A stretch of DNA of 64,000 nucleotides from positions 17,799,375-17,863,374 of the forward strand of contig CAIIXF020000005.1 of assembly GCA_903813345.2 (NCBI GenBank), written 5' to 3'. This document shows, piece by piece, positions 15,001 through 30,000 of this stretch. Positions within the stretch are counted from its first letter, which is position 1, and each line of letters begins with the position of its first letter. Origin of the DNA: Owenia fusiformis (Eukaryota; Annelida; Polychaeta; Sabellida; Oweniidae). Under the pieces are notes generated by a model. That model saw only the letters and a program-made list of their open reading frames with translations, searched no databases and was not told the origin of the DNA. The translations under genes were made by a program, and so were the position numbers.

Positions 15001-18000
15001 GGCTACATCAGTTTTTGGTTTGCATTTATTCTTTCTAGGATTTATTTCTTTGATAATTTGGCCATAAATATCAGCATTTTCATCATAGAATTCCATCTTA
15101 AAGTAAACCTTTGCATCCTTATCAAATGCTACAACACCTACTTTGAGTGCCGGTCCTGTTCTTTCTCGGCCTGACTATTCAAAAAACAAATATAAATATA
15201 CGTTTGTATTTTAAACAACCATGTAACGCATTGCAAACAATTTTGGACAGTTTTATATTTGAGTTTTGTTGACCACATGTTTCTCATTTTACATAAGAAC
15301 ATTATGTTAATGTCTATAATTGGATTATACAGAAAGATCATGGATTTGTAGCCCAAAGTTTTGGCATTAATGTTATTTTTTTAATATAATCAAGAAGCAA
15401 AACTATGTCCAACCACATTTCTTGTCTTCGGGAACCCGTATCCTATTCAATATTCTAAAATATTCAGTTATAATACAGTTCCTACTACTTATTTGTAGCG
15501 TGCATTCAGATTGGCTGATGAATTAAAAGAAATGATGATACACCAGCACCATCTTTTTTACACAGACAATAGCCTAGCCTAATATGACTTTGACTTAGGT
15601 TAGGCCAAGGACGTCAGGTTAGGCTAAGATTGCCTATCCAGGATCAAACATCAAATGCTTGAAAAATAATGCAATGTTGCTTACTTGCTCCGCATTTAGC
15701 TGGCTTATGATAAATTGAGCAATTCCAACTGCTTTATTGAGTGCCTTGGCATCCCTTTCACAAGAGACATCAAACACCAACATCAAATTAAAACAAGCTA
15801 AAATGAGAGAGTATCCTTCAATAGCGGTAGTTTATCAAATATGAATGCACAGGTGCCAAAGCAAAATCATTACAGAACCCAGCAAGAAAAAGAAAATAAA
15901 CATCTAAATGCAAACCAGTTAGCAGGAAAACAATATCACATACTATAAACCAACGTGAATAGAAACAATGTCTTCTACACTCCTCTCCCACCCCAACCTG
16001 TTTTTACCCTGTCTATGTTATCTTTATCTTTGTCATGCTACATTCTCAATTAGATTGTAATAAAAGAACAAGATCATAAAACCAATATATCGAAACACAT
16101 AGATATAATAACATTTTATTCACTCATAAAGTATTCAATTTTAAAGTATTGCATACAATTTACCATATCTTAAGACATATAATAAGTATGTAATACATAC
16201 GCTGATCTCCCTGTACCCAAGCTTCCTTTAGGGTGTAAATAGCCAGAATTAAGCACTGAGCAACTAGTTTCATGTTTGCTATATTATTTCATCTACCAAA
16301 TTATCTGTTCATTCAAGCACATTGTAATATTTTATTTTGCATTGTTTCACTTGACTGCCTAAGTATGCTCAAGTATAAATTAAAATGAATAAAATAGATA
16401 GCAATGCTTAATTGCATATTGTTGTTTTTGCCGCAAATTGTATTATTGTTTATTAATTTGTCATGTCAAGTAAAATATATGGGAAATATTCATAATGTTC
16501 TTCATGACTCCTTTTTACATACCTACCATACTTTTTAATTGTATCTGAAAATGCTATATTGCTATCCTTTGTTTTTATACAGAAACTGCAAAGGTTAATA
16601 ACACATAACCTTTTCCATATTCCCTGTACTCAAGCTGTTATTTCGTGGAAAAATCTGATTAAGAATAGAAAAGCCAGGGAAATGTCGGGAATTTCAATGT
16701 TAAAAAGTTTTCATACTTTCAGGTGACATGTTTGATCAGAATGAGACATTTGTCGCAACTGGCGTCATCCCAGTCCACGTTGCTAACAATGCAAATGTGG
16801 CTGTATTGGGAATGCAGATGAAGTATGACAGTTTGGTGGAGTTTATGATGTCTTCTACAAGTAATGGGGAAATCCCATGTGATAGAGAGGTAATATTAAT
16901 GTCATATCAGTCCATATTTTGTTTTGTTGTTTTTTGAGTCACTTTAAAGTTTCGGTCCATGTTGCTAACAATTCGTTCGACTTCGCTTCTCAAAAGAGAG
17001 CTTCAACATGTATGTCTTCATGCTTTGTTTTGTACCAGAGTTAACATGAGCAAGTGCATTGTATCCAAAACTGTCTCCAATTAGAATGTACATCTAATTT
17101 AAGATATTTCTGTATAATTAAGCACTATTTTATTTATTTATATTTTAGGAGCTTATATGTTTCCTACTGGACTCCAATGGGTTTATTGTTGCAGTAGAAC
17201 CAGACTCTGATATGATGTCTAAAGTTGGATACTCAGTTTCAGGTACACATAGTTGTCTATAAGGAGGTTAAGTTATAAATTCTTTCAAAATCATGCAGTT
17301 TTACACCATTCTGAGCACCTTTCAAGTGATTGTGGCCATTTTTGGGCCAAAGTTGTCAAAAGTGGATCCCACTGGGGTTTGTTATAAAGTGAATGTCCCT
17401 TGGCAAATCCTAGCTATGACCTCAACATGTACCTGAACATATAGAATTATGGCCCTCCATAGTATTTCCTTGCCTGCTTGAGTATAAAGGTATAGTGAAA
17501 ATTGTAATTAGTTCCCTGGAAAAACCAATTGAAAGGGCGACAGTAATCCTATGGGGTTATAATATTTCATGTTTTTGACTCAAATCATTGAAGAATATCT
17601 CAATGTATTATTTAGAGAAGTGATTATGGATTATTTTGTTTAGTACTAATGTTGTCTGATTGTTTTTTTAGAATATGATGCCTCATTGAAGAATAGCATG
17701 TTGGAAAAGATGATTTTCTTTTACCATGATCTTAGAGACAAGCAGGCAATGTGTCCCATCATGAAAAATGATGAGTCAAGTGCCAGTCCTGGCAAACTTT
17801 TTAATGTGAGTATCCCTGGGGTTCACATTGTATTGTATTGTATTATTGCATTATACATAATGCAAAGATTTGTGTGTGGTGCCCCCCCCCCACATGGGTA
17901 GGGGAGGGATTTTGTCAAAATACAAATTTGGCTGTACAATTCCCTAACCTAGGAGGAAGAGAGTAAGTCGATTTCCCCACCCAAGAAGCAATAATAGCTG

Positions 18001-21000
18001 ATAAAATATACCATAGGTGAAATTCTCCATCAAAATCACATCCTCTGTGTTTTGATATAAACTGATATTAAAAGGGAGATAGACACACCAAAAAGGAGTA
18101 GAAGGGAATTTGAGAATAATCTCAAATTTTTTTATATTTATAGTGATCTTAAAGGTCCATCAGACTTTATTTAGGGAAAACGTTCCAATTTGTAAGATTA
18201 TCTGATTAGTTTTTAAAAAAGGGGACATTCCTTTTTTAAGTCTAGCTGCATCTTCAGTTCCCTAAAATTCCTTCCTTAAAATTCTTTCTGAAGGTTGTTA
18301 CTATGTTGCTTTGTGGTCTTGAAATAAGTGTTTGACAGGGAACAGACTGTATTAATTAAGCAGTCAGTGATGGTTTGATATAGATGTGCATTATAAACAT
18401 CTGTATACAATTATTGTAAATTCTAATTGTAAGTTTTATAAAATTAATAATTAAATTAAATCACACATTGATGCCTTTTTTATTAAAATTAGATAATTAA
18501 CTTTCTTTCTTTGCTTTCAGCCAATAAAGTGGATATTCACTTCGCTTTCTTGGCTAATTCAGGAGACAGCTCTGTAAGTAGAGATAATTATACTATATAT
18601 TTGAGCCAGGCCACAGGAAAAGGGCCTTATCACAGATTTTTTCAATATCCTTATTTTTTGTTTATCTTAAAAAGCATAGAGAGACCTTTCAAATGAGCCA
18701 TGATTTATGTTTTAACAATTTTCCCTTGCAGATATAGTCCAAAATGTCGGATTTGAATTTACCACAATTCCCTCTTAATCTTGGGCACAATTTTGGCTCT
18801 GTAGAACAATTTTAATTTTTGTGATAAGACCGGTTTTCCTATGGCCAGGCTCATTTAATATGGATGTCAGATGAATATGTTCTCCCCCTTAATTTCAAGA
18901 GAATAACTTTTTGGCATAAAAATGCATCCAGTTGAGCAAGTCATCTGAAACTTCTTGTGGAGTTGTTCCATGCAGCCTAATTTTGATGTGCCAAAAACAA
19001 GTCAGATATCATGTAGAGAAAAAAGTGAACATCATGTGGATGTTAAAGCCAATGAGGGAAGAACATATTTATTTGACACCCTGTATAAATTGATATTGCT
19101 AATTTCATCACTGGTTGAAAGTCATGCTTGTAATAATATGACTTAACCATGATATAATAACTTGAATTAGGAGAATATGATTAACTATAATAAGACATAC
19201 CATATTATGATTTACTATTACATGACATAACATCATATGAGATATATAATATGACTTGCTGCATAATATGGCCAACCATAATATGACATACCATAATACA
19301 TGACTTGCCAAAATATGAAATACCATAACACTGGGATCTTCAACTTGTGTATGAGATATATGAAATTTCCAACAAATATTTTTGTCTACTTTAGGTTCAT
19401 GATGGAGTTTAACATCTACAGTTGGTGGAACAGCCTGAGACATGCTGTCCAAGGTATGTACAATGTTCCTTTACGCTTTGTGACAGTTTCTATTCATCTC
19501 CATTTAATTATAAATAAGAAACAATTCATTGATTTAGTTAATATCCTAGCAGATTGAAAATCACTTCATATTCTACCTCTGCATAGCTGGTATAATGAAA
19601 ACACAGAATTAAATCTTGTGCTAAGGGCTGATGTGAAAAGTACTTCCACCCTAGTAAGCTGGTATTTATATACTGTAAAACCTGACTAAGTGGAACACCT
19701 TTGGTATCTCTTAAAAGTGTTCCACTTGGAAGGTGTTCCACTTCTAAAGGTTTCATTAACATGAAGTCGGTTGATTTTGGGATTCTGAAAAGTGTTCCAC
19801 TAACAGAGGTGTTCCACTTTACAGATTTCAGTGTGCTTTAATACAATAACCACAGTATACAGTTTTTTCACATTTAAACTCCCATCGGGCCATGAAACAG
19901 TTTATCAGCATTCAAACTGTAATAGATTGTTTTATTCATAAAACACCTGAAATCTGAGGGATACCTCCATCAATAGTTGACAACAAAAAAGTAAGTTAAA
20001 GGTTGTACTTACACACAAAAATCACTTCAAAACATATGAGACGTAAGACAGCATTGTTTTGTCTTATGTGGGCACACATTCTTCAATACAGTACGATTGA
20101 TTGATTTATTTGATTGATATTAAATTCATATAGCTCTATTTCAGGCTCAATGTTTCATGTACAACAATCTAATGCACAACAACGAAATATTGTTTTTGTA
20201 AAACATGTAGAATTTATTTTATTTCATTATAATTAATGTAAAACAAGTTAATAATAATGATGATTAACACAGCGGACATTACATGTAAAATGTCAAAGGA
20301 ATAACAAATAAATATAGAAAAAAGTAGTATAATGGTTTGGATTGGTACATTGATTATATCCACCTGTTAAAACTTGGTAATAAATTTATGTCCTGCACTT
20401 CTTAGATATGACTTTTACATCCTGCTATTATATCCTGAAAACCTTAGTTGGGGATGAATAGAGATTATCCCATATGAGGTTCAGGATATACACGGATATC
20501 CAAGTATGGGATAAATTATTATTTTGCACTTTCTACAGGTGAAGACATTCCAGATTTACCTGAAGGTTACAAGTGCCAGGAAGAGGGTGATACTTGGACC
20601 ATTGACTTGTGTAGAAGATATTTGGATACTGGCAATACTATTGTTGGATGGAAAGAATGTACAAATCAGTCTCAGATTCCAGTCTTAAACCCCAATGCCT
20701 TCAGTTCTGGACCCGTTAAGAACACTATCAATCTAACTCAATCGTCTTGTAAAAAATTTAACATTTCCGATGGCTCCTTTTGCGAAACGTAAGTATTGCA
20801 TAGATACCGGTATAGGAACAAGTTCATGTTGCGATTAAAACCCACATCTGGTACACATGCTGTCTTTAAATCCACATCTGGTACACATGCTGTCTTTAAA
20901 TCCACATCTGGTACACATGCTGTCTTTAAATCCAATGTACATAACTCTAGAAAGGGATTTTGGTTACAATTAATAAATTGAAAAATTGTGGAGCTCAAAG

Positions 21001-24000
21001 ATGTCCAGTTTACCATGTGATCAGCTATTTGTGAATCCAAGTGATGTGGTTTTTACTTGCAGCTTATTAATTCGTAGTACTTTTTCTTTTATTTCAGAAA
21101 GGCAGTTCTGGAATATCATGCACTTTCTTCAGCTTTGAGTGAAGCTTGTTCATTTGTATGTGGGCTGTCATTTTCCTTATTTTCCATATACTGTATATTT
21201 GTTTCCCATACCCATTTACAATGGCCAACTGCTATGACAAATTCAAATCATTTTTTGATAAAATCTTATCTTTCAACAAGCATCCTCCGATCACAGGGCT
21301 TCAAAATCCAGAATATATGCTTTCTTTTTACCCCCTGCGATAAGCAATTAGCATTTCCCCGATTAAAACTCGCAATCTAATTGGCTGTCGCAACACTGCA
21401 ACAGAAATCATGTATAAGTCATTGCGCATAATTAGATCACGTGATTCAGTTAAATCAGGTGCTTCCAAATTGGTTATAGCAGGGGGGAAGAAGGAGGTAC
21501 GGATTCTGGACACCTGCTTAGGAGGATGTCAACAAGAAATAGGTTGATGACACTGGAGGTTTGATAGTCCACATACCAATGAATCAACCTGGATCGTGAT
21601 AAAACCTCAGACTAGAATCATACGCTATTATATTTTCCTATTTTCCAGCAAGTCACTCCAGATCTCATAAATTCACTTGGACTTATATTCCAAATGATAC
21701 ACACAAGGCTTGTGTGACCACTTCAGTACTTATGAATTATAATGCGTATGGTACATTGTACAATGGGCAACCCCTCCCCATGAAACCAGGTGCCCATGGT
21801 ACCCTTACAAATTGTGATGATTGTTTACCGTGAGTTGTACATTTTGTGACGTGTGAATGATAGACGTTGTATCTTTTAGATTTCTTACTTCTGCAGTGTG
21901 TGCATATTTCTATGTGTGACTATAGACATAATCTTTAATAGATATGTATGTGTACACACTCTAAATTATATGGAACTATGCAAAAAATCGAATGCTTCAT
22001 TCATTTTCGAGAAACTGGAAGGAATAAACATGACCAATAGGATATTGGCATGGATTGTTTCTCATTCCCATGGCTCTGTAACTCATTCCCACTTTATTTG
22101 GCATGATGTTCCCCAGCTAAGAATTTCAAAAAACAGACTGTGGAAATTATTATTTTCATTTTTTGTGGTGACATTGAGTATTGTTCATTAAGGAGTACTC
22201 ATTATTGTTCACTATTTGTGGAAATATGGACCTATAATACCTATATTTATATGGGCAGATAATTGTATTGGCCTTGGGATAATCCTTCTATAGTACCGTC
22301 TATTGGATAATCTATCAATCCATATCCTTGTATGTATCTATTCAGCTAATCTGGTTCACATTGTTCTGAGTTCAGAAAATGCATGTTATTTAATTGGCCA
22401 ATGAGAGAACGTCTATTTCAGCATGTGAAATGGAGTATTGTATACTATTAATGGAAATATGGAGAAATGGTCATTTTTCTTCTGTGTTATTAACATCCAT
22501 CCTCGAGAAAGAGACCTTTTTATAAAACATGTGTAACTTTTGTCAAAATAAAGAAGTCTGGGTCAATGAGCCATGTTATAAAAAGAATATTCTATCTATG
22601 TTTTTTCTACATGAAACGTGTGTCTCCTATCAACTTTGAAACACTCGGTTGCCATGGAAATCCCATGAAAAGATCGCGAGTGTAGAGCTCCATTGAAAAA
22701 CTAAAATATCAATGATAAAAGCAGGAATTTGACAATAAAAAACTTTGAAACACTCTGAATTCTTCTAAGTTACTTAACTTGAACTTCAGAAGTGTTACAT
22801 GTAATTTTTATTGTTAGATTTGGACTTGACTTAAAACATAGAAATAGATTTCAGCTCCTTCAAACTCCTTCTCATGCATTGTTCTTGCTTTGTATATTGG
22901 CACATAGAGTCGTATAGACAAATCCAGTTAAACATGTCCTACCTTTGATATTATTTGCACAGCCTTATGGCAAGAATAGGATTATCTTATCGGCAATTCT
23001 GAAAAACTGTCTTATGATTTTCTTATGTCACCACCACAAGTGGTGACATGTTGTTATTATAAGCCTCCTTTTTTGTGGACGGTGTTTGGCAGTTGACAGG
23101 TCAGGGGCGGATCCAGGAACCAACAAGGAGGGCCATATTCAAATTCTGAAAAAAAACTTCCACGCTTGCGCTGGAAAAAATTTTGGGTTCCTAAAACCAA
23201 AAAGTGTGCCCAAATGTTGAAAATGTAAGGCCTAAAATTAAATGATAAGGCCTTAGAAGGCCCATTTTTGCCAAAAAGTCCATTAAAATGACCTTTAAGA
23301 AAGTTTTGTGCCCAAACTTTTTTTCTGGTCCCACCCAATTGCTGCCTTCAAAATATGGCATCATAAATCTAGCAAATGTTCCATTTGTTTTCTTGGTTCA
23401 CTAAAAGGGGTCAGGAATAATTTATTAGAAAGAAAATTGAAATATAACGGGCTTTAAAGATTGTTGAACTAAGCGTGGCATAAATCACTGAGCACACAAA
23501 ACTTGTTTTCTATCTTTGGACACTTTTTGTTGTCATTGATTCTAGAAATCCTTAAAAGACACAGATTTGCACCTTTTACATTTTTTGTATTGCTGTCTCC
23601 TCAGTTTGATTCTACAGTATATAAAATTTTCTTGAATATATGAACAGATTTTTTCAATTTTCGCGAGTTTTGAAAAATTGGCGAACTTAATTAATTTATT
23701 CATTTTGTGCATGGATTTGGATTCTACATATCAGTAGGAATTGTGCCACACACACAGAGAATCACATAAAACTGAGGGGACAGACAGGGTTTGTTGTGTT
23801 TTTCATTTTCATGCAGTGTTGAATTACGTGTATTTTTAAAACTTACTATTTTTATCTTTAAAGTAAGCATAGATCATTTGTTAAACTAGTCATTTTGAAT
23901 CGAGAACGGTATTGATCTTATAAAATCATACAAATCTATACATAGAAATCAAACTTGTTAAAAAATAGGGTTGGATTAAGTTTTTACTGATAGGAAACAA

Positions 24001-27000
24001 AGCATTACAAAAAGTTATATAAAAATAAATGTTAAAAGATGGCATTGCTTTCTGCAGATGTTATGAGCCTAGTGGTTGTGAGCAAACTTGTTTAACCCCA
24101 GAAGATAAGTATTTTTGTGTGATGTCATAATACGTGTGATGTCACACGATTTGGTGTCCAATCACTGGTGATCATGGTGACCTCGAAAGAAATCGGCAGA
24201 AAATTCGGACACTTTGGAATTAAGTGTACTAGAATCTATTGTTTTCAAAAAGTGATTGATATCACCATGGTCAGAGTGGAATCTTTTGAATTGATGTCCA
24301 TTTTTGTCACATTACTTGGGATCATGGGAAAAACTAAACTCTATCTTCAATATTCTGTTTTCATTTACAAATTGTGTATTTTTCATATATCTTGAAAGCC
24401 AATGATTTAGTGAATGTTTAATTTTCTTACATCTGATATTATTTATTAATTAATTAATTAATTAATTATTTCTTTTGGTTTTTCCCAAGACTTTACATCC
24501 CTTGAAAGATGGCACATTTCTAGATCTGGCACAACAAAAATTACTCTAATTTGTGTATTGAGGAAAAATAGGTTTAAGGGTTCACTAGGTTAGCCTTGAG
24601 AAAATGATTTTGAAATGGAATTAAAAATATAACTTCAGAAACAGGTTTAAGAATCAAAAATTCTGTTTGCATGAAGCTGTGGAATTTTCTCCAGACGTGC
24701 AGAAAAAAGTAATGCCATTAAGGGAGATTTTTTATTCATTTAGCCTATCATATCCTCCATGGAGTTCACAATGAAATATATTTTATTGTTTGCTTGCGAC
24801 CATTGAACCATAGCACTGTATAGAAAGTGGTTTCACAACAACAATGAAAAATGAATCAGTCTAGCCACTTGCAAGCAAAGCATCACCTTTGAAAGGTCAC
24901 CCTGAGTTAATGTTAATGTGTTTTGACATGATCTCATCCTGAATTAAAATAAAAATAGTGCAACTTGAATTCCCATGTTCAGCTTACATTCTTGTCAAAT
25001 TGCAGCATGGAAAATCTTGCTGCTTTGTTACAAAGTCTTTGAGAATTTGCTCCGATTCATCAACCAGTTAAAACTGAATGATGAATCGGAGCAAATGTGA
25101 CTCAGGCATTACTAAAGTATTGTTAATAGTCTCTAAATCTTTCCCTTTCCTGTTTTGTGTGATCTTGGAACTTGTCAGTTAGCTTATCAATTAGCTAGTG
25201 GACCCTTTACCTTACTTGCCTTGTGACTTGTGTGTTCTGGTATTGTTTCTTATATGCCTTATTCATGTATATTCTCATATTGTATCTTGTGTTTGCTATA
25301 CTTCAGTCTATAATATGTTCACATATCTCTGTGTTCTCTTTTCAAATATAGGTGTAATGTATATGTATGTGTAAAAATTGACTTAAAGGGGAGAAACTGA
25401 AGTGGCAAAATGAGCATTGAAAATATTGAAATTATTTAAATGAATGAAATGGTTAAAATGATAAACTCATTGAAACAGTTGAAAAGGTTGAAATGCTATA
25501 CTCATTGAAATGGACTTAATTATACAAGCATTGAAATAAATGAAATTGTTGAAATGATAAACTATTCAAAATGGACAAGATGATACAAACATTGAAACAA
25601 TTGAAGAGATTGATAAGATAAACCTATTGAAATGGAAGAAATGATGCAAGGATCAATATAATTGAAATTCCAAGTTCATTGAAAAAATGATACAAGCATT
25701 GCAACCATTGAATTGATTGAAATGGTTGAAATAACAAACTCATTTGGAATTGTCAAAATGATACAAGCATTGAAGCAGTTGAAATGATTGAAATTCATTG
25801 AAATGGATATAATTGTACAAACATTGAAACAATTGGAATGACAAACTCATAAAAATGATACAATCATTGAAACAATCAGAATTATTGGTAAGATAAACCC
25901 ATTGAAATGGAAGAAATGATGCAAGGATCAAAATAATTGAAATTAATGAAACGACAAACTCATTGAAATTGACAAAATGATACAAGCAATTTGAATTGAT
26001 TAAAATGGTTGAAATGACAAAACCATTGGAATTGACAAAATTGAAACAGTTGAATTGATTGAAATGTCAAACTCATTGAAATGAACTTAATAATACAAGC
26101 ATTGAAATGAATGAAATTGTGGAAATGACAAACTATTTAAAATGGACAAAATGATACAATCATTGAAACAATTGAAATGATTGATAAGATAAACCCATTG
26201 AAATGGAAGAAATGATGCAAGGATCAAAACAAATTAAATGGTTGACCATTTTGCAAGGATTGGAACAATTAAAACAGTTGAAATTAAAGAAATGGTAAAC
26301 ATATGTGTAAACCAGGGCTTTATGTGTTCTCTCTCTCAAAATTGTAATTTTCTTTTGTAGATGCACACTACTGATTTGAGTGCATGAATGTCTTATGAAT
26401 TTTTCATGTACTTTGATATGTTTATTCGTGAAGGCTTTGCTGTATGCCTGTTATAATACCTATAATAGTGTTTTATTTTAAAACTTCAAAGTTTAGCAAA
26501 AATATTTTGATACAGTTGTATTTCAGAACACATTGGTCAATTAATCTGGTGATGGGAGAAAAATGTTACGTGAAATCATGGAGACTTGGAGAAAATGAAG
26601 AATCAAATTATCTGAGATAGTTAGTGACTTTAACAATGTGGTATTAGACATCTCTGCCCTTTGAACACAATATTCTGTATCTGTAAAATATACAGTATCT
26701 TCTTATTGACTAAAAATCATTACACGTGTCTTCTTGAAAAATTTAATGCATTATAGGATTTAGTTGTTGATCTTTTGGTGTGAAAAGGATCATGTCAAAG
26801 ACTGTCAAACACACTGGTCGAAAGTGACAGTTTTAGATAAATGGACATTCACACATTAACCAATAGGGAAGTTAAGCTTTATCTCATCAAAGTGTAAAGA
26901 AAATAGTACCTATTACTGTAGATCCCTGGAAAAAATATTTGAGATGTGGAAAGAAATCCCCTGGGGTCATATTATTATTACCAGATCCCCCATTCTGATA

Positions 27001-30000
27001 CTTCTAGCATTTTTGAGAAGAAATGAGTAGTCATGGTTTATCATTATGCAGATCTCCAGATAATGATGACCTTCTACAGATTTGTCTTTACACAGAGATG
27101 GGTCCATTTTAGAATTCTCGGGTATTTCCTCCCCTTTATTCAACTAATATTTGAAAAAGGTGAATATTATACAATTAAACATTTTTTCTTTTGTTATCTT
27201 ATTTAGGAACACCTTTCTTTGACACTTGTAAGAAGTATGGATACAGTGTAATTCAATTCTTAATGTCAGTGGATTATAGAATGTTTTAATGATATGTTTG
27301 AAGTTCAAAATAGAGGACAGAGAGGACACATGCGTGAAATGAGTCTCTGTGCAGAACTGGCAACTCCAATGATGACATGTCATTCTGTTCAGTGATCTCC
27401 CCAGCATTAAAGCAAGTGGGTGCAGCACCCATCTGAGATTTTGAAAATAGCCTTGCGCCCACCTGAAAATCCATTTGCCCCCACTTGAAAATGAGAAAAA
27501 TCAAGAAAAATTGGCATAGTTTGACTAATTTTTGTCTGAATTGTGAAGATGAGAATTTGGCACCCACCTGAGAAAAGATCCTGGGGTGATCACTGCTATT
27601 AGTATTGCTAATTCATTGCTTTTTGTTAAATGGATGACAGAAAATATGCAAAAGTAATGAATTTTATTGAAGATGAGAACATAGCCTAGAATTACTATAC
27701 ATGGTGTCAAAAAAACAATGACTCCACCTCTACAGCAAAAACTACTAAATGAAATATGTGTCATATATCATCTGAAAGATATTTTTAGTCTGATGTAACT
27801 ATGTAAGCCCTAGCCAGTAGTACAATATGTAGTTTGTCCTCTAGAGGGAGTACTATTTTTTGACACCCTGTATATCAGGCTTTTTTGTCATGTTGATACA
27901 TTGACATGAAGTTGACACTCTAGATTGTCTCTATAATTGATATATAAATGCAAGAAAATTAAACTGAGAAATTATGTAGAAAATCTGGATGATATATAAA
28001 ATTATGATGATGTATCAAAAGAGCTAGTTCAAGAAATCAATTGTACATTCTCAATATTTATTTCTATCTTAAAAATTAATTTTAGCCAATAAACCTAAAA
28101 AAGCTAGTTCAAGAAGTCACATAAAAAGCCATAAAAAGAACTAATCATGTCTCAATTGTACATTTTCAATATTTATATCTATCTCAAAAAATCAAACACA
28201 CATGCTTAAATTGAAAATGAAATTGTTATTATTATTCACAATATTGTCATGGTAATGCTTTGATTGATGACATGATTGATTATTTTGCCTCTTGTCTTTA
28301 CATGATTGTCACAGATCGTGGGTTGCACACCGTGTACAAAACACCAATCTGATGCTGGTAGTCTTGGATGCGACGTGTACTTGTGATGACACTAAAACTG
28401 AAAAATCAGAGCCAGTTCCAGAAGAAGATATCCTTTACTAAATACTGAAAGGGGAGCAGGGTCTGTAATTCACTCTACGCAGAGTTTGCTAAACGAAAAC
28501 AAGCGATGTGGATATCATGTGTGCACATTGTTTTTCGTATAGCACAGTCTGCATAGGGTTTAATTCTGCTCCCACTTTACCTTGGATATATTTTTTAAAA
28601 AGTGCTATATTTGTCATGTGCTGATGAAATACAAAAGTCCAATCCATATAAATGATGTATGAATGTTATATATTGATGTTAACCAAGCTGGTGTGACATA
28701 AGTATCTCTCTTTCACGATTATATAAAGTTTTAAACAGGAAACATGGTTTCAGTACCTATCTAGTACTTCCTAGGGGGTGGGACATGAATACTTCAAAAA
28801 TCATTCTTTCCCGACCCCTCCTAGAAAGCCTGGCCCCTCTGTACTAGTTTTTCTTTTTACTAAAATGAAAAGAATTATGCAATAAAAAATAATAAGCTAA
28901 TAAAAAGACAGTACATGTACTTCCTTAACATTTATCACTTGGCGATGATGAGGAAGTTTGCATGACTCTAAAAATGAAACAGGCAGAGCACAGGAAGCGA
29001 CCAGATGTCTGTAAAAACAAAGACCCTCAGGTAGGTTTAATTAAAATTCATTAAAGTCCAATAAGCCATTCTGTGCCATAATATCCTGCCCTCACTTTGC
29101 CACCTAAATGGGGAAACTAGGATATATTGGCAAGATTCATAGGTTGTACTGGTATACCCTTTGGAATTGTGCGATTTCTCTTTTTAAAGATACGAGTAGC
29201 TTCATCTATACTCTGAGTTAGCGATGATCCTTTTGATCTAGCCTACCCAATCAGAGTAAGGTCTTTGGAACAGCCTTCTGTTCCATTAAAGGCCAACTCA
29301 GCTAATTCTGAGAGGCTGTATTTAATACTAGCCTCTATATTCCTTGGTTTTCTAAGTACTGATGTTTCCAACAGAATATAATAACCTTTTCGCAAATTTT
29401 TATAAACTTCTCAGAATTTTTAGTCAACCTTGACACACACTATGACATCCGGAATCTGGCCAATGTACCCTAGGTTCTTTGGTGAAGCAAATAGATTGCA
29501 GGGTTTATTGGAAAGGCATTTTGTGCGGTTATTAAGGATTCAGTGTGAAAAACTACAGTTTGAATCTCAGTTGACTTATTTTGGATTGTATTTTTTTGCG
29601 AAAATCAGCTATCAGTAGACGACGGTGCAAATCTAAGTGGAAAATATAATTACGGAAACCAAACTTTTGCTTATCTCAAATACTCACTATAATATGTAGT
29701 AAAGCTGGCCTGTTGTAATTTTGATACCATGTGCCATGTGAATTTTGGGGCCAGGCTTTAAAAAAAGTCAGAAAAGCCTCAACATACAAAATATCGCACA
29801 TTTGTTAGCTAAGTCACAATCAGGAATATTCAAAACTCTCTGAATAAGTTTCTGAATTCTGAACAATTAGAATAAGGAGAAATAACAACAATCCAAAATA
29901 ACCTTGAGATTCTACCTGTAGGCTCAAATTAGTACATTGTAAAATATCTACACCAAAATGTAACTGATGGGTTTTGCTCAGTTTGCTTTAAATTCAGATC

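Larger units (their letters stand above)
9175..16722 (+). other. 7.5-kb alpha2/delta intron hosting an antisense gene
   Basis: The intron joins a split glycine codon (phase 1). It contains the minisatellite to 10540 and the antisense VWA-protease gene at 11115-16273. About 450 bases (16274-16722) follow, where I see only AT-rich sequence that may include the promoter of the antisense gene. Confidence 0.85.
24109..28314 (+). other. 4.2-kb alpha2/delta intron rich in simple and degenerate repeats
   Basis: It contains an attaattaatta run near 24445-24470, a perfect hairpin at 25045-25096, a long degenerate repeat at 25430-26300, a MITE at 27390-27595 and an imperfect internal duplication near 28020-28200 (agctagttcaagaa, caattgtacatt, tcaatattta). 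No exon is evident. Confidence 0.6.
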
